Below are positions 1 to 6,775 of a DNA stretch of 8,129 nt, one piece after another. Both the position numbers and the translations under genes were made by a program. Below the pieces are notes generated by a model. That model was not told the origin of the DNA and did not search any database. It saw only the letters and a list, made by a program, of their open reading frames with translations. The first letter of the stretch is position 1; each line of letters opens with the position of its first letter. Origin of the DNA: an uncultured Collinsella sp. (GTDB taxonomy: Bacteria > Actinomycetota > Coriobacteriia > Coriobacteriales > Coriobacteriaceae); the NCBI GenBank assembly GCA_900759045.1, contig CAAETU010000050.1, forward strand, positions 1-8,129, in the 5' to 3' direction.

Positions 1-1256
1 AGCGCCATGCGGGCGATCTCGTGCAGGGCGGCGTTCTCAAACTCAAGATCGACGTCCTCGAGCTGGAACATCTTGCGGTATTGACGCACCACGGCGTTCT
101 TGGGCTCGGTCAGGATCGACACCAGGTCGTCCTCGTCGAGCGCCTGCGTCTGGGTGACGACGGGCGTACGGCCCACGAACTCGGGGATCATGCCAAAAGC
201 GTTGAGGTCCTGCGGGAGCACCTGACGCAGCAGGTCGTTCTCGTCGACCGAGGTGGGGCCGGCGATCTCGGAGTTAAAGCCCACGCCCTTGTTGCCCACG
301 CGATCGGCAATGATCTTATCCAGACCCACAAAGGCACCGCCGCAGATAAACAGGATGTTGGTCGTGTCGATCTGTAGCAGCTCCTGCTGGGGATGCTTGC
401 GGCCGCCGGTGGGCGGAACGCTGGCAACCGTGCCCTCAAGAATCTTAAGCAGTGCCTGCTGAACGCCCTCGCCCGAAACATCACGGGTGATGGAGAGGTT
501 CTCGGCCTTGCGTGCGATCTTGTCGATCTCATCCACGTAGATGATGCCAACCTGTGCGCGCTCGATATCGCCATCGGCGGCGTTGATGAGCTTGAGCAGG
601 ATATTCTCCACGTCCTCGCCCACGTAACCGGCCTCGGTGAGCGCGGTGGCGTCGGCGATGGCAAACGGCACCTCGAGGATGCGTGCGAGCGTCTGGGCCA
701 GCAGCGTCTTACCGGTACCGGTGGGGCCGAGCAGCAGGATATTGGACTTGGCGAGCTCCACCTCGTCCATATCGTCGTCAAACTGGCCGCCCATACCCGA
801 TGCCTCGTCAAAGGCGGACACCGCGGCACCGCCCTCGATCACGCGACGGTAGTGGTTGTACACGGCCACCGACATGGCGCGCTTGGCGTCCTCCTGGCCC
901 ATAACATAGGCCGAAAGCTCGTCATAGATCTCGTGCGGCGTCGGCACGTGCGTGATGACCTGGCGGTCGTCCTCAAGCTCAAAACCCTCCGTCTCGGGGT
1001 CAACGGCGGGCTGAGAGGCAGCCTGGCCGTGGTCGTTGAGGAAACCCGGGAGATTGCCGTTGCGGGCAGCGTCCATAAAGTCCGAAGCCAGCGACTCCTC
1101 AAGGATCTCGGAGCAGGCGGCGACGCACTCGTCGCAGATAAAGATGTTGGTCGGGCCCTTAACAAGGCGGCGAACCTGGCCCTGCTCTTTTCCGCAGAAG
1201 GAGCAGCGGATGGGGTTGCCGTTCTCGTCAAAGTTGTCCTGCATGTTACCTGCCAT
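1..1256 (-). CDS. clpX: ClpX, ATP-dependent Clp protease ATP-binding subunit (3' end cut by window edge)
   Basis: AAA+ unfoldase that recognises tagged proteins, unfolds them with ATP and threads them into the ClpP chamber in the cytoplasm. Reading the minus strand gives 418 codons before the window ends. An N-terminal zinc-binding domain has CSFC (18-21) and CDEC (41-44). It is followed by Walker A GPTGTGKT (177-184), the GYVG pore loop (210-213), Walker B YVDEID (240-245), the RKH loop (286-288), a GVGF loop corresponding to the ClpP-docking IGF loop (V325-F327), and the arginine finger R363 in EFVGRTP. That last motif usually reads GRLP, so Thr replaces Leu. An acidic insertion precedes the Walker A strand. 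Compared with E. coli ClpX, roughly the last 60-70 residues lie outside the window. The ATG at 1256 is chosen because AAGGA lies 8 nt upstream; it begins one base after the clpP stop, indicating coupled expression. An internal ATG at 1244 is a less likely start. Confidence 0.97.
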   Translation of the reverse strand, partial: MAGNMQDNFDENGNPIRCSFCGKEQGQVRRLVKGPTNIFICDECVAACSEILEESLASDFMDAARNGNLPGFLNDHGQAASQPAVDPETEGFELEDDRQVITHVPTPHEIYDELSAYVMGQEDAKRAMSVAVYNHYRRVIEGGAAVSAFDEASGMGGQFDDDMDEVELAKSNILLLGPTGTGKTLLAQTLARILEVPFAIADATALTEAGYVGEDVENILLKLINAADGDIERAQVGIIYVDEIDKIARKAENLSITRDVSGEGVQQALLKILEGTVASVPPTGGRKHPQQELLQIDTTNILFICGGAFVGLDKIIADRVGNKGVGFNSEIAGPTSVDENDLLRQVLPQDLNAFGMIPEFVGRTPVVTQTQALDEDDLVSILTEPKNAVVRQYRKMFQLEDVDLEFENAALHEIARMA

Positions 1257-1257
1257 C

Positions 1258-1878
1258 CTAGGCGTCCTTCGCGGCGAGATCGCGCGAGGTGACGATACGG
1301 TCGATCAGGCCGTAGTCGAGGGCCTCGGCAGCGGTCAGGTAGTTATCGCGCTCGGTATCGGCCTGGACCTTCTCGATGGGCTGGCCCGACGCGTCGGACA
1401 GGATCTGGTTGAGCTCGCGGCGGGTCTTCTTGATCTCCTCGGCCACGATCTCGATCTCGGTCTGCTGGCCCTGGGCACCGCCGCTGGGCTGGTGAATCAT
1501 GACCTTGGAGTGCGGCAGGCAGAAGCGCTTGCCCTTGGCGCCGGCCGAAAGCAGCACGGCAGCCATAGACGCGGCCATACCCACGCAAATGGTGGAGACC
1601 TGCGGCTTAATGAAGTTCATGGTGTCCAGAATCGCCAGGCCGGAGTAGACCTCGCCACCGGGCGAATTGATGTAGAGCGAGATATCCTTCTCGGCATCCT
1701 GGCTCTCAAGATGCAGCAGCTGGGCAACGACCAGGTTGGCGCTGACGGAGTTGATCTCCTCGCCCAAAAAGATGATGCGGTCGTTGAGCAGGCGCGAATA
1801 GATATCGTAGCTGCGCTCGCCGCGCGGCGTCTGCTCGATAACGTATGGCACGAGGGCGGAATCGAACTTAGCGATCAT
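1258..1878 (-). CDS. clpP: ClpP, ATP-dependent Clp protease proteolytic subunit
   Basis: Serine peptidase of the S14 family. It forms the double-heptamer degradation chamber that works with ClpX, encoded immediately downstream. From the ATG at 1878 the protein has 206 residues, typical for ClpP (about 195-210). The catalytic triad is Ser104 (GMAASMAAV), His129 (MIHQP) and Asp178 (ERDN). The spacings of 25 and 49 residues equal those of E. coli ClpP. The INSPGG motif at 70-75 forms the oxyanion and handle region. The reading frame stays open to an ATG at 2031, but that extension runs through a hairpin-bearing intergenic region and looks non-coding. The ATG at 1878 has GGAG 6 nt upstream. In-frame ATGs at 1884 and 1890 are close alternatives with poorer ribosome-site spacing. 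The stop TAG is one base before the clpX start. Only one ClpP paralogue is visible; whether a second exists elsewhere cannot be told. Confidence 0.96.
   Translation of the reverse strand: MIAKFDSALVPYVIEQTPRGERSYDIYSRLLNDRIIFLGEEINSVSANLVVAQLLHLESQDAEKDISLYINSPGGEVYSGLAILDTMNFIKPQVSTICVGMAASMAAVLLSAGAKGKRFCLPHSKVMIHQPSGGAQGQQTEIEIVAEEIKKTRRELNQILSDASGQPIEKVQADTERDNYLTAAEALDYGLIDRIVTSRDLAAKDA
1265..1269 (-). promoter_or_regulatory. Ribosome binding site of clpX
   Basis: AAGGA on the minus strand, 8 nt before the ATG at 1256, lying inside the last codons of clpP. It supports the 1256 start over the in-frame ATG at 1244 and suggests that clpX is translated from the clpP transcript. Confidence 0.6.
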
Positions 1879-1925
1879 ACGCATCTCCATTTCTCTCTTG
1901 CGGACCAATAGTGGTTCTAGATAAA

Positions 1926-1966
1926 CGTACGGTGCCCGCATGCTATGCATTGGCTGGCACCGTACG
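1926..1966 (-). repeat. 11-bp perfect inverted repeat between tig and clpP
   Basis: Arms 1926-1936 (cgtacggtgcc) and 1956-1966 pair perfectly across a 19-nt loop, which itself holds a small gcat/atgc pairing. In the direction of transcription the stem is followed by TTTAT and lies about 45 nt before the clpP start. It could be a weak intrinsic terminator or attenuator for tig read-through, an mRNA-stability hairpin, or a DNA operator. The U-tract is too poor to call it a terminator outright. Confidence 0.6.
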
Positions 1967-1970
1967 AAGC

Positions 1971-1986
1971 AACCGGATAACCGGTT
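1971..1986 (-). repeat. Short inverted repeat aaccgg-ataa-ccggtt
   Basis: A 6-bp perfect stem with a 4-nt loop, located 4 nt from the larger inverted repeat in the tig-clpP gap. The two would form consecutive hairpins in a tig-clpP read-through transcript. No U-tract follows. Function unknown. Confidence 0.4.
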
Positions 1987-2042
1987 TATAACTTTACCCC
2001 ATCGCGGGCGCACGCATGCGCTCGCGGGCAAGGTGGCGAGAA

Positions 2043-3341
2043 TTACTCGGCGTCCTTGGCGGTCTCGTCGACCTCGGTCACCTTGGCGTTCTCGACCAAG
2101 TGGTCAACGGCCTTGGAGCGACGGATGGACTCGCGGACGGCAGGCATGCGGCCATCGGCGATGAACTCGGCCTTGGAAGCCTCGACGTCCTTAACGCCGG
2201 CCTTCTCGAACTCGGCGTTGATGTCGTCCTCGGTGACCTCGATCTTGAGCTCGCGGGCGAGGGCATCGAGCGCCAGGGACTCACGGGCAACGTCGTTGGC
2301 CTGCTTGTGCAGGTCGCCGATGAACTGCTCCATGGTCAGGCCGGAAGCGGGCAGCCAGGTGTCGAGCGTCATGCCGCGGGCAGCGAGGTTGGACAGGAAG
2401 TTCTGGCCAAGCTCCTCAAAGACGGACTGCTCGTAGTCGGCGTCCATCTCGTCGAGCTGCAGACGCTCAGCGAGAGCGGAGACGCAACGGTTCTCCTTCT
2501 CGACCGGCAGGCGGGAAGCCTTGTCCTGCTCGATCTCGATCTTGATGGCGTCGCGCATGGCATCGATGCTGTCGAAGCCAAAGTCGGACTTGACGAGCTC
2601 GTCGGTGAGCTCGGGGGTGTTGCGGACCTTGATGCCCTTGACGGTGACCTCGACGGTGTGGGTCTCGGCCTCCTCGCCCTCCTCGACCTCGTCGGTCCAG
2701 GTGACGGTCTTGACGTCGTCAACGTTAGCGCCGATCAGGGCCTCGTTGAACTCCTTGGGGTTGCTGTCGCTACCGGCGATGAGCATGCGGCCCTCGGCGG
2801 CGAAGTTGTCGGCGTTCTCGACGGCCTTGAGGTCGACGGTCACATAGTCGTCAGCCTCGACGGCGCGACCCTCGACGTCCTCGAAGGTGGCACGGTAGTT
2901 GAGGAGCATCTCGACCTGGTTGTTAATCTCGGACTCGGTGACCTCCGCAGGAGGCATCTCGATCTCGACAGCGTCGAAGGAGGAGAGATCAGCAGCAGGA
3001 CGCAGGGAGAACTCGACGGTGTAGGTGTAGTCCTCGTGATCCTTGGCGAGGTCGAGCTCCTTGTAGTCACCGTTCTTGGTGGGGACGATGTCCAGCTCGT
3101 TGAGGACGGCGGGCTCGTTGGCGGCGATCAGGTCGTTGGTGGCCTGAGCGAGGGTAGCCTCGGCGCCAAGAGCGGAGTCGATGACCGGACGGGGGGCCTT
3201 GCCGGCACGGAAGCCCGGGAAGCGGTACTTCTTGGCGGTGTCCTTGTAAGCCTTCTTGATCGCGGCGTCGACGTCGGCGGCCGGGATGGTGACCGTAGCG
3301 GTGAGCTTGGCGTCCTTGACGTCAGAAGCGGTGATGTTCAA
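2043..3341 (-). CDS. tig: Trigger factor, ribosome-associated chaperone and peptidyl-prolyl isomerase
   Basis: Chaperone that docks on ribosomal protein L23 at the exit tunnel and shields emerging chains. Starting at the TTG at 3341 gives 432 residues, the usual family length. The ribosome-docking signature GFRAGKAP then falls at 43-50, the same numbering as GFRKGKVP in E. coli; Lys46 is Ala here. An FKBP-type isomerase domain follows at roughly 145-245, containing DYVTVDLKA. A long, charged helical C-terminal chaperone domain ends in an acidic tail. The TTG start is preferred because AGGAGG ends 6 nt before it. The in-frame GTG at 3344 is only 3 nt from AGGAGG. The ATG at 3356 would place AGGAGG inside its own second and third codons, and the ATG at 3398 adds 19 residues not typical of the family. 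Placement upstream of clpP-clpX matches the common bacterial order tig-clpP-clpX. The gene is probably transcribed from its own promoter in 3342-3432; I see no convincing -35/-10 pair there. Confidence 0.96.
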   Translation of the reverse strand: MNITASDVKDAKLTATVTIPAADVDAAIKKAYKDTAKKYRFPGFRAGKAPRPVIDSALGAEATLAQATNDLIAANEPAVLNELDIVPTKNGDYKELDLAKDHEDYTYTVEFSLRPAADLSSFDAVEIEMPPAEVTESEINNQVEMLLNYRATFEDVEGRAVEADDYVTVDLKAVENADNFAAEGRMLIAGSDSNPKEFNEALIGANVDDVKTVTWTDEVEEGEEAETHTVEVTVKGIKVRNTPELTDELVKSDFGFDSIDAMRDAIKIEIEQDKASRLPVEKENRCVSALAERLQLDEMDADYEQSVFEELGQNFLSNLAARGMTLDTWLPASGLTMEQFIGDLHKQANDVARESLALDALARELKIEVTEDDINAEFEKAGVKDVEASKAEFIADGRMPAVRESIRRSKAVDHLVENAKVTEVDETAKDAE

Positions 3342-3347
3342 CACGTT

Positions 3348-3353
3348 CCTCCT
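3348..3353 (-). promoter_or_regulatory. Shine-Dalgarno AGGAGG that sets the tig start
   Basis: A perfect AGGAGG on the minus strand, 6 nt upstream of the TTG at 3341 and 3 nt upstream of the GTG at 3344. It directly follows an ATG (3354-3356) that automatic gene callers may choose. No comparable site is seen before that ATG, so the SD argues for a non-ATG start. Confidence 0.75.
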
Positions 3354-3432
3354 CATACTGCCCAGCTTATCTGAGGTGCTGGTACCTTTATGCAACAAAG
3401 AGTCGCGAGGGCATAAGCCGACGCGGGTGCGT

Positions 3433-3516
3433 TGGTGCGGGCGAAAGGACTCGAACCTTCACGGGAATCCCACCAGAACCTAAATCTGGCGCGTCTACCA
3501 ATTCCGCCACGCCCGC
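3433..3516 (-). tRNA. tRNA-Leu (anticodon UAG)
   Basis: An 84-nt class II tRNA including an encoded CCA (3433-3435). The acceptor stem pairs GCGGGCG (from 3516) with CGCCCGC (3443-3437), followed by discriminator A. The anticodon arm is CCAGA-TTTAGGT-TCTGG, giving anticodon TAG, which reads CUA and, by wobble, other CUN leucine codons. The T-arm contains GGTTCGAGTCC, and a long variable arm (TGGGATTCCCG) is typical of leucine tRNAs. It lies about 90 nt upstream of tig on the same strand. The 3' end faces tig, and no integrase or att-like duplication is visible beside it. Confidence 0.96.
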
Positions 3517-3535
3517 ATGAGCGCACAGACTAGGA

Positions 3536-3544
3536 ATGATAGCA
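3536..3544 (-). promoter_or_regulatory. Possible extended -10 promoter of tRNA-Leu
   Basis: The minus strand reads TGC-TATCAT, matching the extended -10 form TGn-TATnAT at all but one base of the hexamer. Transcription would begin near 3529, about a dozen bases before the mature tRNA 5' end. No good -35 is seen at the normal distance, as expected for extended -10 promoters. This is inferred from motif and position only. Confidence 0.4.
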
Positions 3545-3626
3545 GATACGAACGACAAGCGCACGCACACGTTTTACACGCTCACGACCTCACCACGAGT
3601 ACGCATCGGATCCCCCGCCGCCCCAT

Positions 3627-3699
3627 CGAAGTTGCGGTGGAATAGGGACTGTTTGGGGCTCCAGTCCTCCAAAACAGTCCCTATTCCACCGCAACTTCG
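3627..3699. repeat. 28-bp perfect inverted repeat, hairpin family A copy 1
   Basis: Arms 3627-3654 and 3672-3699 are perfect reverse complements over 28 bp with a 17-nt centre. After one G-A mismatch a few further pairs extend the stem into the centre. The arm contains TTGCGGTG, then two variable bases, ATA, one variable base, and GGACTG. The same core recurs in the inverted repeat at 7769-7843 on the far side of the hydroxylase operon. Neither strand shows a U-tract, so it is not a standard intrinsic terminator. Candidates are a REP- or MITE-like element, a structured RNA, or a bidirectional transcription barrier. Confidence 0.85.
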
Positions 3700-3735
3700 G
3701 CGGGACTCGGCAGCCTGGCGATGCTGGCCATGCGC

Positions 3736-3906
3736 CGGAAAGCGTGTCCCGGTTTGGGGCCTCGGAATGGGATGTAATTTCCGCTATAGCCATCAACCGG
3801 AAACTGCAACCCGTTTTGAGCCCCTATTCCGGGATGCACTTTCCGCCGAGGGCCTCAAACGGAAACTGCAGCCCACAATTCGGTCGAAAAGTGGGCTGCA
3901 GTTTCC
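3736..3906. repeat. Tandem array of three 62-nt hairpin units, hairpin family B
   Basis: Units begin at 3736, 3798 and 3860, exactly 62 nt apart. Each opens with CGGAAA, eight or so bases later CCC, then about 18 divergent bases, then GGG and a TTTCC arm complementary to the start. Units 1 and 2 agree at about 38 of 62 positions by eye. The third unit is a perfect 16-bp inverted repeat (3861-3876 with 3891-3906) around a 14-nt loop that includes ttcg-gt-cgaa. The second pairs at 13 of 15 arm positions. The first keeps pairing partly through G-U pairs. Structure is better conserved than sequence. The array ends 37 nt from the stop of the molybdenum-subunit gene. Confidence 0.75.
3861..3906 (-). 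terminator. Possible 3' hairpin or terminator of the molybdenum hydroxylase operon
   Basis: The perfect 16-bp stem of the last array unit is the first strong structure met by RNA polymerase after the stop codon at 3944. It is followed by only GTTTGAGG, a poor U-tract. It may stop transcription inefficiently or protect the 3' end, with units 2 and 1 as back-up hairpins. Confidence 0.35.
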
Positions 3907-3943
3907 CAGGGCTAGGCAAAGAGCGGCGGATGCGTCGCCTCGC

Positions 3944-6775
3944 CTACTCCCCCAGCAGGGCCTTCTCGGGCGTGATCGGCAGTGAGCGCACCTGATGGCC
4001 GGTAGCGTGCGCCACGGCCGAGGCCACGGCGGCGAGCGGCGTGTTGATGACGACCTCGCCGATCGACTTGGCGCCAAACGGGCCCGTCGGCTCGTAGCTC
4101 GGCTCAAAGGCCACGCGAATGCTGCCGATATCCAGGCGCGTGGGCAGCTTGTAGCTCATAAAGTTGCCGGTGCGCAGGCGACCGCGGTCGTCGTGCTCGA
4201 CGATCTCGTAGAGCGCGTGGCCGATACCCTGGGCAATGCCGCCCTCGGCCTGGACGCGCGCGAGTGCCTCGTTGATCACGGTGCCGCAGTCCACAGCCGC
4301 CGCGTAGTCCACCACGGTCACCTTGCCGGTGGCCTTGTCGACCTCGACCTCGGCAATGCCGGCCATAAACGGCGGGGGCGAAACGGGCAGGCAGGCAGAG
4401 GCATGCGAGGTGAGCGCGTCGCCGCCCGCGATGTTCTTGACGCACAGGTTGGCAAAGTCGCGCAGCGTGAGGTAGCGGTTCTGCTCGCGCGCGGCACGCT
4501 CGTCGGACAGGCGCACGTACTGGCCATCGAAGACCACATCAGCGGCGTCCACATCCCACATCTGGGCGGCCTTGGCGCAGATCTTCTCGCGCAGCTCGGT
4601 CGCGGCGTTCTTGGCGGCAAGGCCCGTCACGTACGTACCCGAGCTCGCGTACGAGCCGGCGTCGAACGGCGACACGTCGGTGTCTACGCCGCGCACCACG
4701 ATCAGCGAACTCTCCACGCCCAGCTCCTCGGCGGCAATCTGCGCCAGGATCGTGTCGACGCCCATGCCGTTGTCGGTGGCACCGGTCGAAAGCGTAATGA
4801 AGCCGTCCTCTTCCAGGCGCATGTCGATGCCGGCGATATCCACGTTGGAAATGCCCGAGCCCTGCATGGTGAGCGCGCAGCCCAGGGCGCGCACGCGGTC
4901 ACCCAGGTCGACGGCCAGCGGCTTGTCGCGCCAACCGATCATGTCCATCGCGCGCAGCAGGCAGCGGTCGAGCGCGCAGGCGTTGAGCTTCTCGTTGTAG
5001 TACTGCGGCATGACCTCGCCCTCGTGCACGATGTTCTTAAGGCGCAAGTCGGCGGGATCCATGTGCAGCATGTCGGCGAGCTCGTTGACGGCGCTCTCCA
5101 CGGCAAACTGGCCCTGGGTAGCACCGTAGCCGCGATACGCGCCGCCGCGGTTGGTATTGGTGTAGACGGCGTCCCAGCTAAAGCGGCTCGCCTTCACATG
5201 GTTGTAGATGGGCAGGCTCTTGTGGCCCGAGAGGCCGATCGTCGTGGTGGCATGCTCGCCATAGGCGCCGGCATTGGACAGCGTATGTAGGTCGATGGCC
5301 GTGATGGTGCCGTCGTTCATGGCGCCCAACTTGACGGTCATCTGCATCTGATGTCGCGAGTTGCCCGCGGTGATGGTCTCCTCGCGGGTGTAGCAGCAGT
5401 AGCTCGGACGACCGGTCTGCTGGGTCACGAACGCCACGAAGATCTCGCAGCAGCCCGTCTGCTTGGAGCCAAAACCGCCGCCGATGCGCGGCTTGATGAC
5501 CTGCACCTGCGACTGCGGAATGTCGAGCGACTGCGCGACCATGCGGCGCACGTGGAAGGGCACCTGCGTGGAGGTGGTCACCGAGATACGCCCGAACGCG
5601 TCGGTCGTCGCGAAGGCGCGGAAGGTTTCCATGGGCGCGGTCTGCGTGGCCTGGCTGGTGTAGGTGCGCTCAAAGACGATGTCACTCTGGGCGAATGCCT
5701 CGTCGAGGTTGCCAAAATCGCTGGTACCGCTGCACACCAGGTTGCGGGGCACGTCGCCGCCCTGCGGGAACATAAAGGTCACGTCGCCCTCGGGGTGAAC
5801 CACGATGTCATTATCGAGTGCCTTGGTAAAGTCGAGCAGCGGCTCAAGCACCTCATAGTCGACCTTAATGAGTTTGAGCGCCTTGTCGGCAGCCTCCTCA
5901 GTCTCGGCGGCGACGATCGCCACCTCCTCGTTTTGGTAACGGACGAGGTTCTCGAGAATCAGGCGGTCGTAGGGACTCGGCTGCGGATAGCTCTGGCCGG
6001 CGATGGTAAAGCGGCGCTTGGGCACGTCCTCGTAGGTGTAGACGCCCACGACGCCGGGCACCTTCAGGGCGCGCGACGTATCGATGGAGCGGATCTTGGC
6101 GCGGGCATAGGGGCTGCGCTTGAGCTTGACGATCAGGGCGCCGGCGGGCACCAAGTCGCCCGTGTAGACGGGACGCCCCTCGAGCAGGGCCTTCGAGTCC
6201 TTCTTGGGCTGCTTGTGAGTGATCTGCTTGTAGGAGACACCGTCGCAGCTGGTGTCGTTGACCGGCAGCTCGGGCATCTCGAAGCCCACCTGCACGCCGA
6301 ACTCGTTGAGGAAGCGCACGATGGCGCGCAGCTGGCTCTCGTAGCCGCTGCAACGGCAGAGGTTGCCAGCGAGCTGGCGCGAGAGCTCCTCGCGCGTGGC
6401 GACGAGGCTCGGGTCCTCCTTGGCGGCGCGGGCAAGCGCCAGCACGTTCATAATGAGGCCGGGGGCGCAAAAACCGCACTGCTCGGCGCCTTCGGCAGCC
6501 ATCGCACGGGCCAGTGCCTCAGACTCGGCCTTGAGGCCCTCGAGCGTGGTGATGGTACGACCCTCGACGCGCGCCGCGGGAACCGAGCAACTCAGCACCG
6601 GGTCGCCGTCGAGCCACACCGTGCACAGGCCGCAGTTAGTGGTTTCGCAGGCACAGCGCACCGACGCGCAACCCTGCTCGCGCAAAAGCGCAAAGAGCAT
6701 GGTGTCGGGGGCAATCTGGACCTTGACCTTACGGCCGTTGAGCGTAAAGGAAAGATCGATGAGTTTGGCAGCCAT
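3944..6775 (-). CDS. Molybdenum hydroxylase, fused [2Fe-2S] and molybdopterin-binding subunit (xanthine dehydrogenase family, XdhD/YgfN-like)
   Basis: Hydroxylates a carbon of an aromatic or purine-like substrate with water at a Mo-pterin centre and passes electrons through two [2Fe-2S] clusters to the FAD subunit encoded upstream. The 943-residue protein begins with a plant-type ferredoxin domain (Cys43, Cys48, Cys51, Cys63; CETTNCGLC). The helical second cluster domain follows (Cys100, Cys103, Cys140, Cys142; QCGFC and GNLCRCSGY). The large molybdopterin domain starts near 185 and contains GGGFGSK (432-438), AYRGYG with Arg548, and the catalytic glutamate Glu907 in GAKSIGE. These are xanthine dehydrogenase-type features, not the CO dehydrogenase AYRCSFR loop. 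Length and fusion order match E. coli XdhD (956 residues), a family linked to selenium-dependent purine hydroxylases and formerly called putative selenate reductase. Shared stretches such as GQS-PSP-DR support this. The substrate is not determined. No secretion signal is seen, so the enzyme is probably cytoplasmic. GAGGTG lies 5 nt before the ATG, which overlaps the preceding stop as TAATG. Confidence 0.9.
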   Translation of the reverse strand: MAAKLIDLSFTLNGRKVKVQIAPDTMLFALLREQGCASVRCACETTNCGLCTVWLDGDPVLSCSVPAARVEGRTITTLEGLKAESEALARAMAAEGAEQCGFCAPGLIMNVLALARAAKEDPSLVATREELSRQLAGNLCRCSGYESQLRAIVRFLNEFGVQVGFEMPELPVNDTSCDGVSYKQITHKQPKKDSKALLEGRPVYTGDLVPAGALIVKLKRSPYARAKIRSIDTSRALKVPGVVGVYTYEDVPKRRFTIAGQSYPQPSPYDRLILENLVRYQNEEVAIVAAETEEAADKALKLIKVDYEVLEPLLDFTKALDNDIVVHPEGDVTFMFPQGGDVPRNLVCSGTSDFGNLDEAFAQSDIVFERTYTSQATQTAPMETFRAFATTDAFGRISVTTSTQVPFHVRRMVAQSLDIPQSQVQVIKPRIGGGFGSKQTGCCEIFVAFVTQQTGRPSYCCYTREETITAGNSRHQMQMTVKLGAMNDGTITAIDLHTLSNAGAYGEHATTTIGLSGHKSLPIYNHVKASRFSWDAVYTNTNRGGAYRGYGATQGQFAVESAVNELADMLHMDPADLRLKNIVHEGEVMPQYYNEKLNACALDRCLLRAMDMIGWRDKPLAVDLGDRVRALGCALTMQGSGISNVDIAGIDMRLEEDGFITLSTGATDNGMGVDTILAQIAAEELGVESSLIVVRGVDTDVSPFDAGSYASSGTYVTGLAAKNAATELREKICAKAAQMWDVDAADVVFDGQYVRLSDERAAREQNRYLTLRDFANLCVKNIAGGDALTSHASACLPVSPPPFMAGIAEVEVDKATGKVTVVDYAAAVDCGTVINEALARVQAEGGIAQGIGHALYEIVEHDDRGRLRTGNFMSYKLPTRLDIGSIRVAFEPSYEPTGPFGAKSIGEVVINTPLAAVASAVAHATGHQVRSLPITPEKALLGE

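Larger units (their letters stand above)
3517..3943. other. 427-nt non-coding, structure-rich intergenic region
   Basis: This gap separates the tRNA-Leu gene from the 3' end of the molybdenum hydroxylase operon. Both strands have short open frames, but their predicted proteins arise from inverted or tandem repeats and resemble no family. From left to right it holds the tRNA promoter region, the long inverted repeat at 3627-3699, and the three-unit hairpin array at 3736-3906. No protein gene can be supported. Confidence 0.75.

Noticed and set aside
1879..2031. N-terminal extension of clpP to the ATG at 2031
   Set aside because: It would read through the hairpins of the intergenic gap, adds about 50 residues with no family match, and lacks the GGAG site present before 1878.
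2016..3374. 452-codon plus-strand open frame
   Set aside because: Antisense shadow of tig, with low-complexity Leu/Gly/Val/Asp composition and no recognisable domain.
3627..3699. Intrinsic terminator between the operon and the tRNA
   Set aside because: The stem is long and perfect, but neither strand has a following U-tract and the same core recurs elsewhere, so a repeat family fits better.
3590..3796. 68-residue open frame on the minus strand with repeated PPKLRW/PPQLRW peptides, and overlapping plus-strand frames at 3536-3985 and 3744-3995
   Set aside because: The peptide repetition is the direct product of the inverted repeat at 3627-3699 and the 62-nt array. No ribosome site or family resemblance is seen.
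3736..3906. CRISPR-like array
   Set aside because: Only three diverged units whose conserved parts are the two arms of a hairpin. There are no constant repeats with unique spacers and no cas genes.
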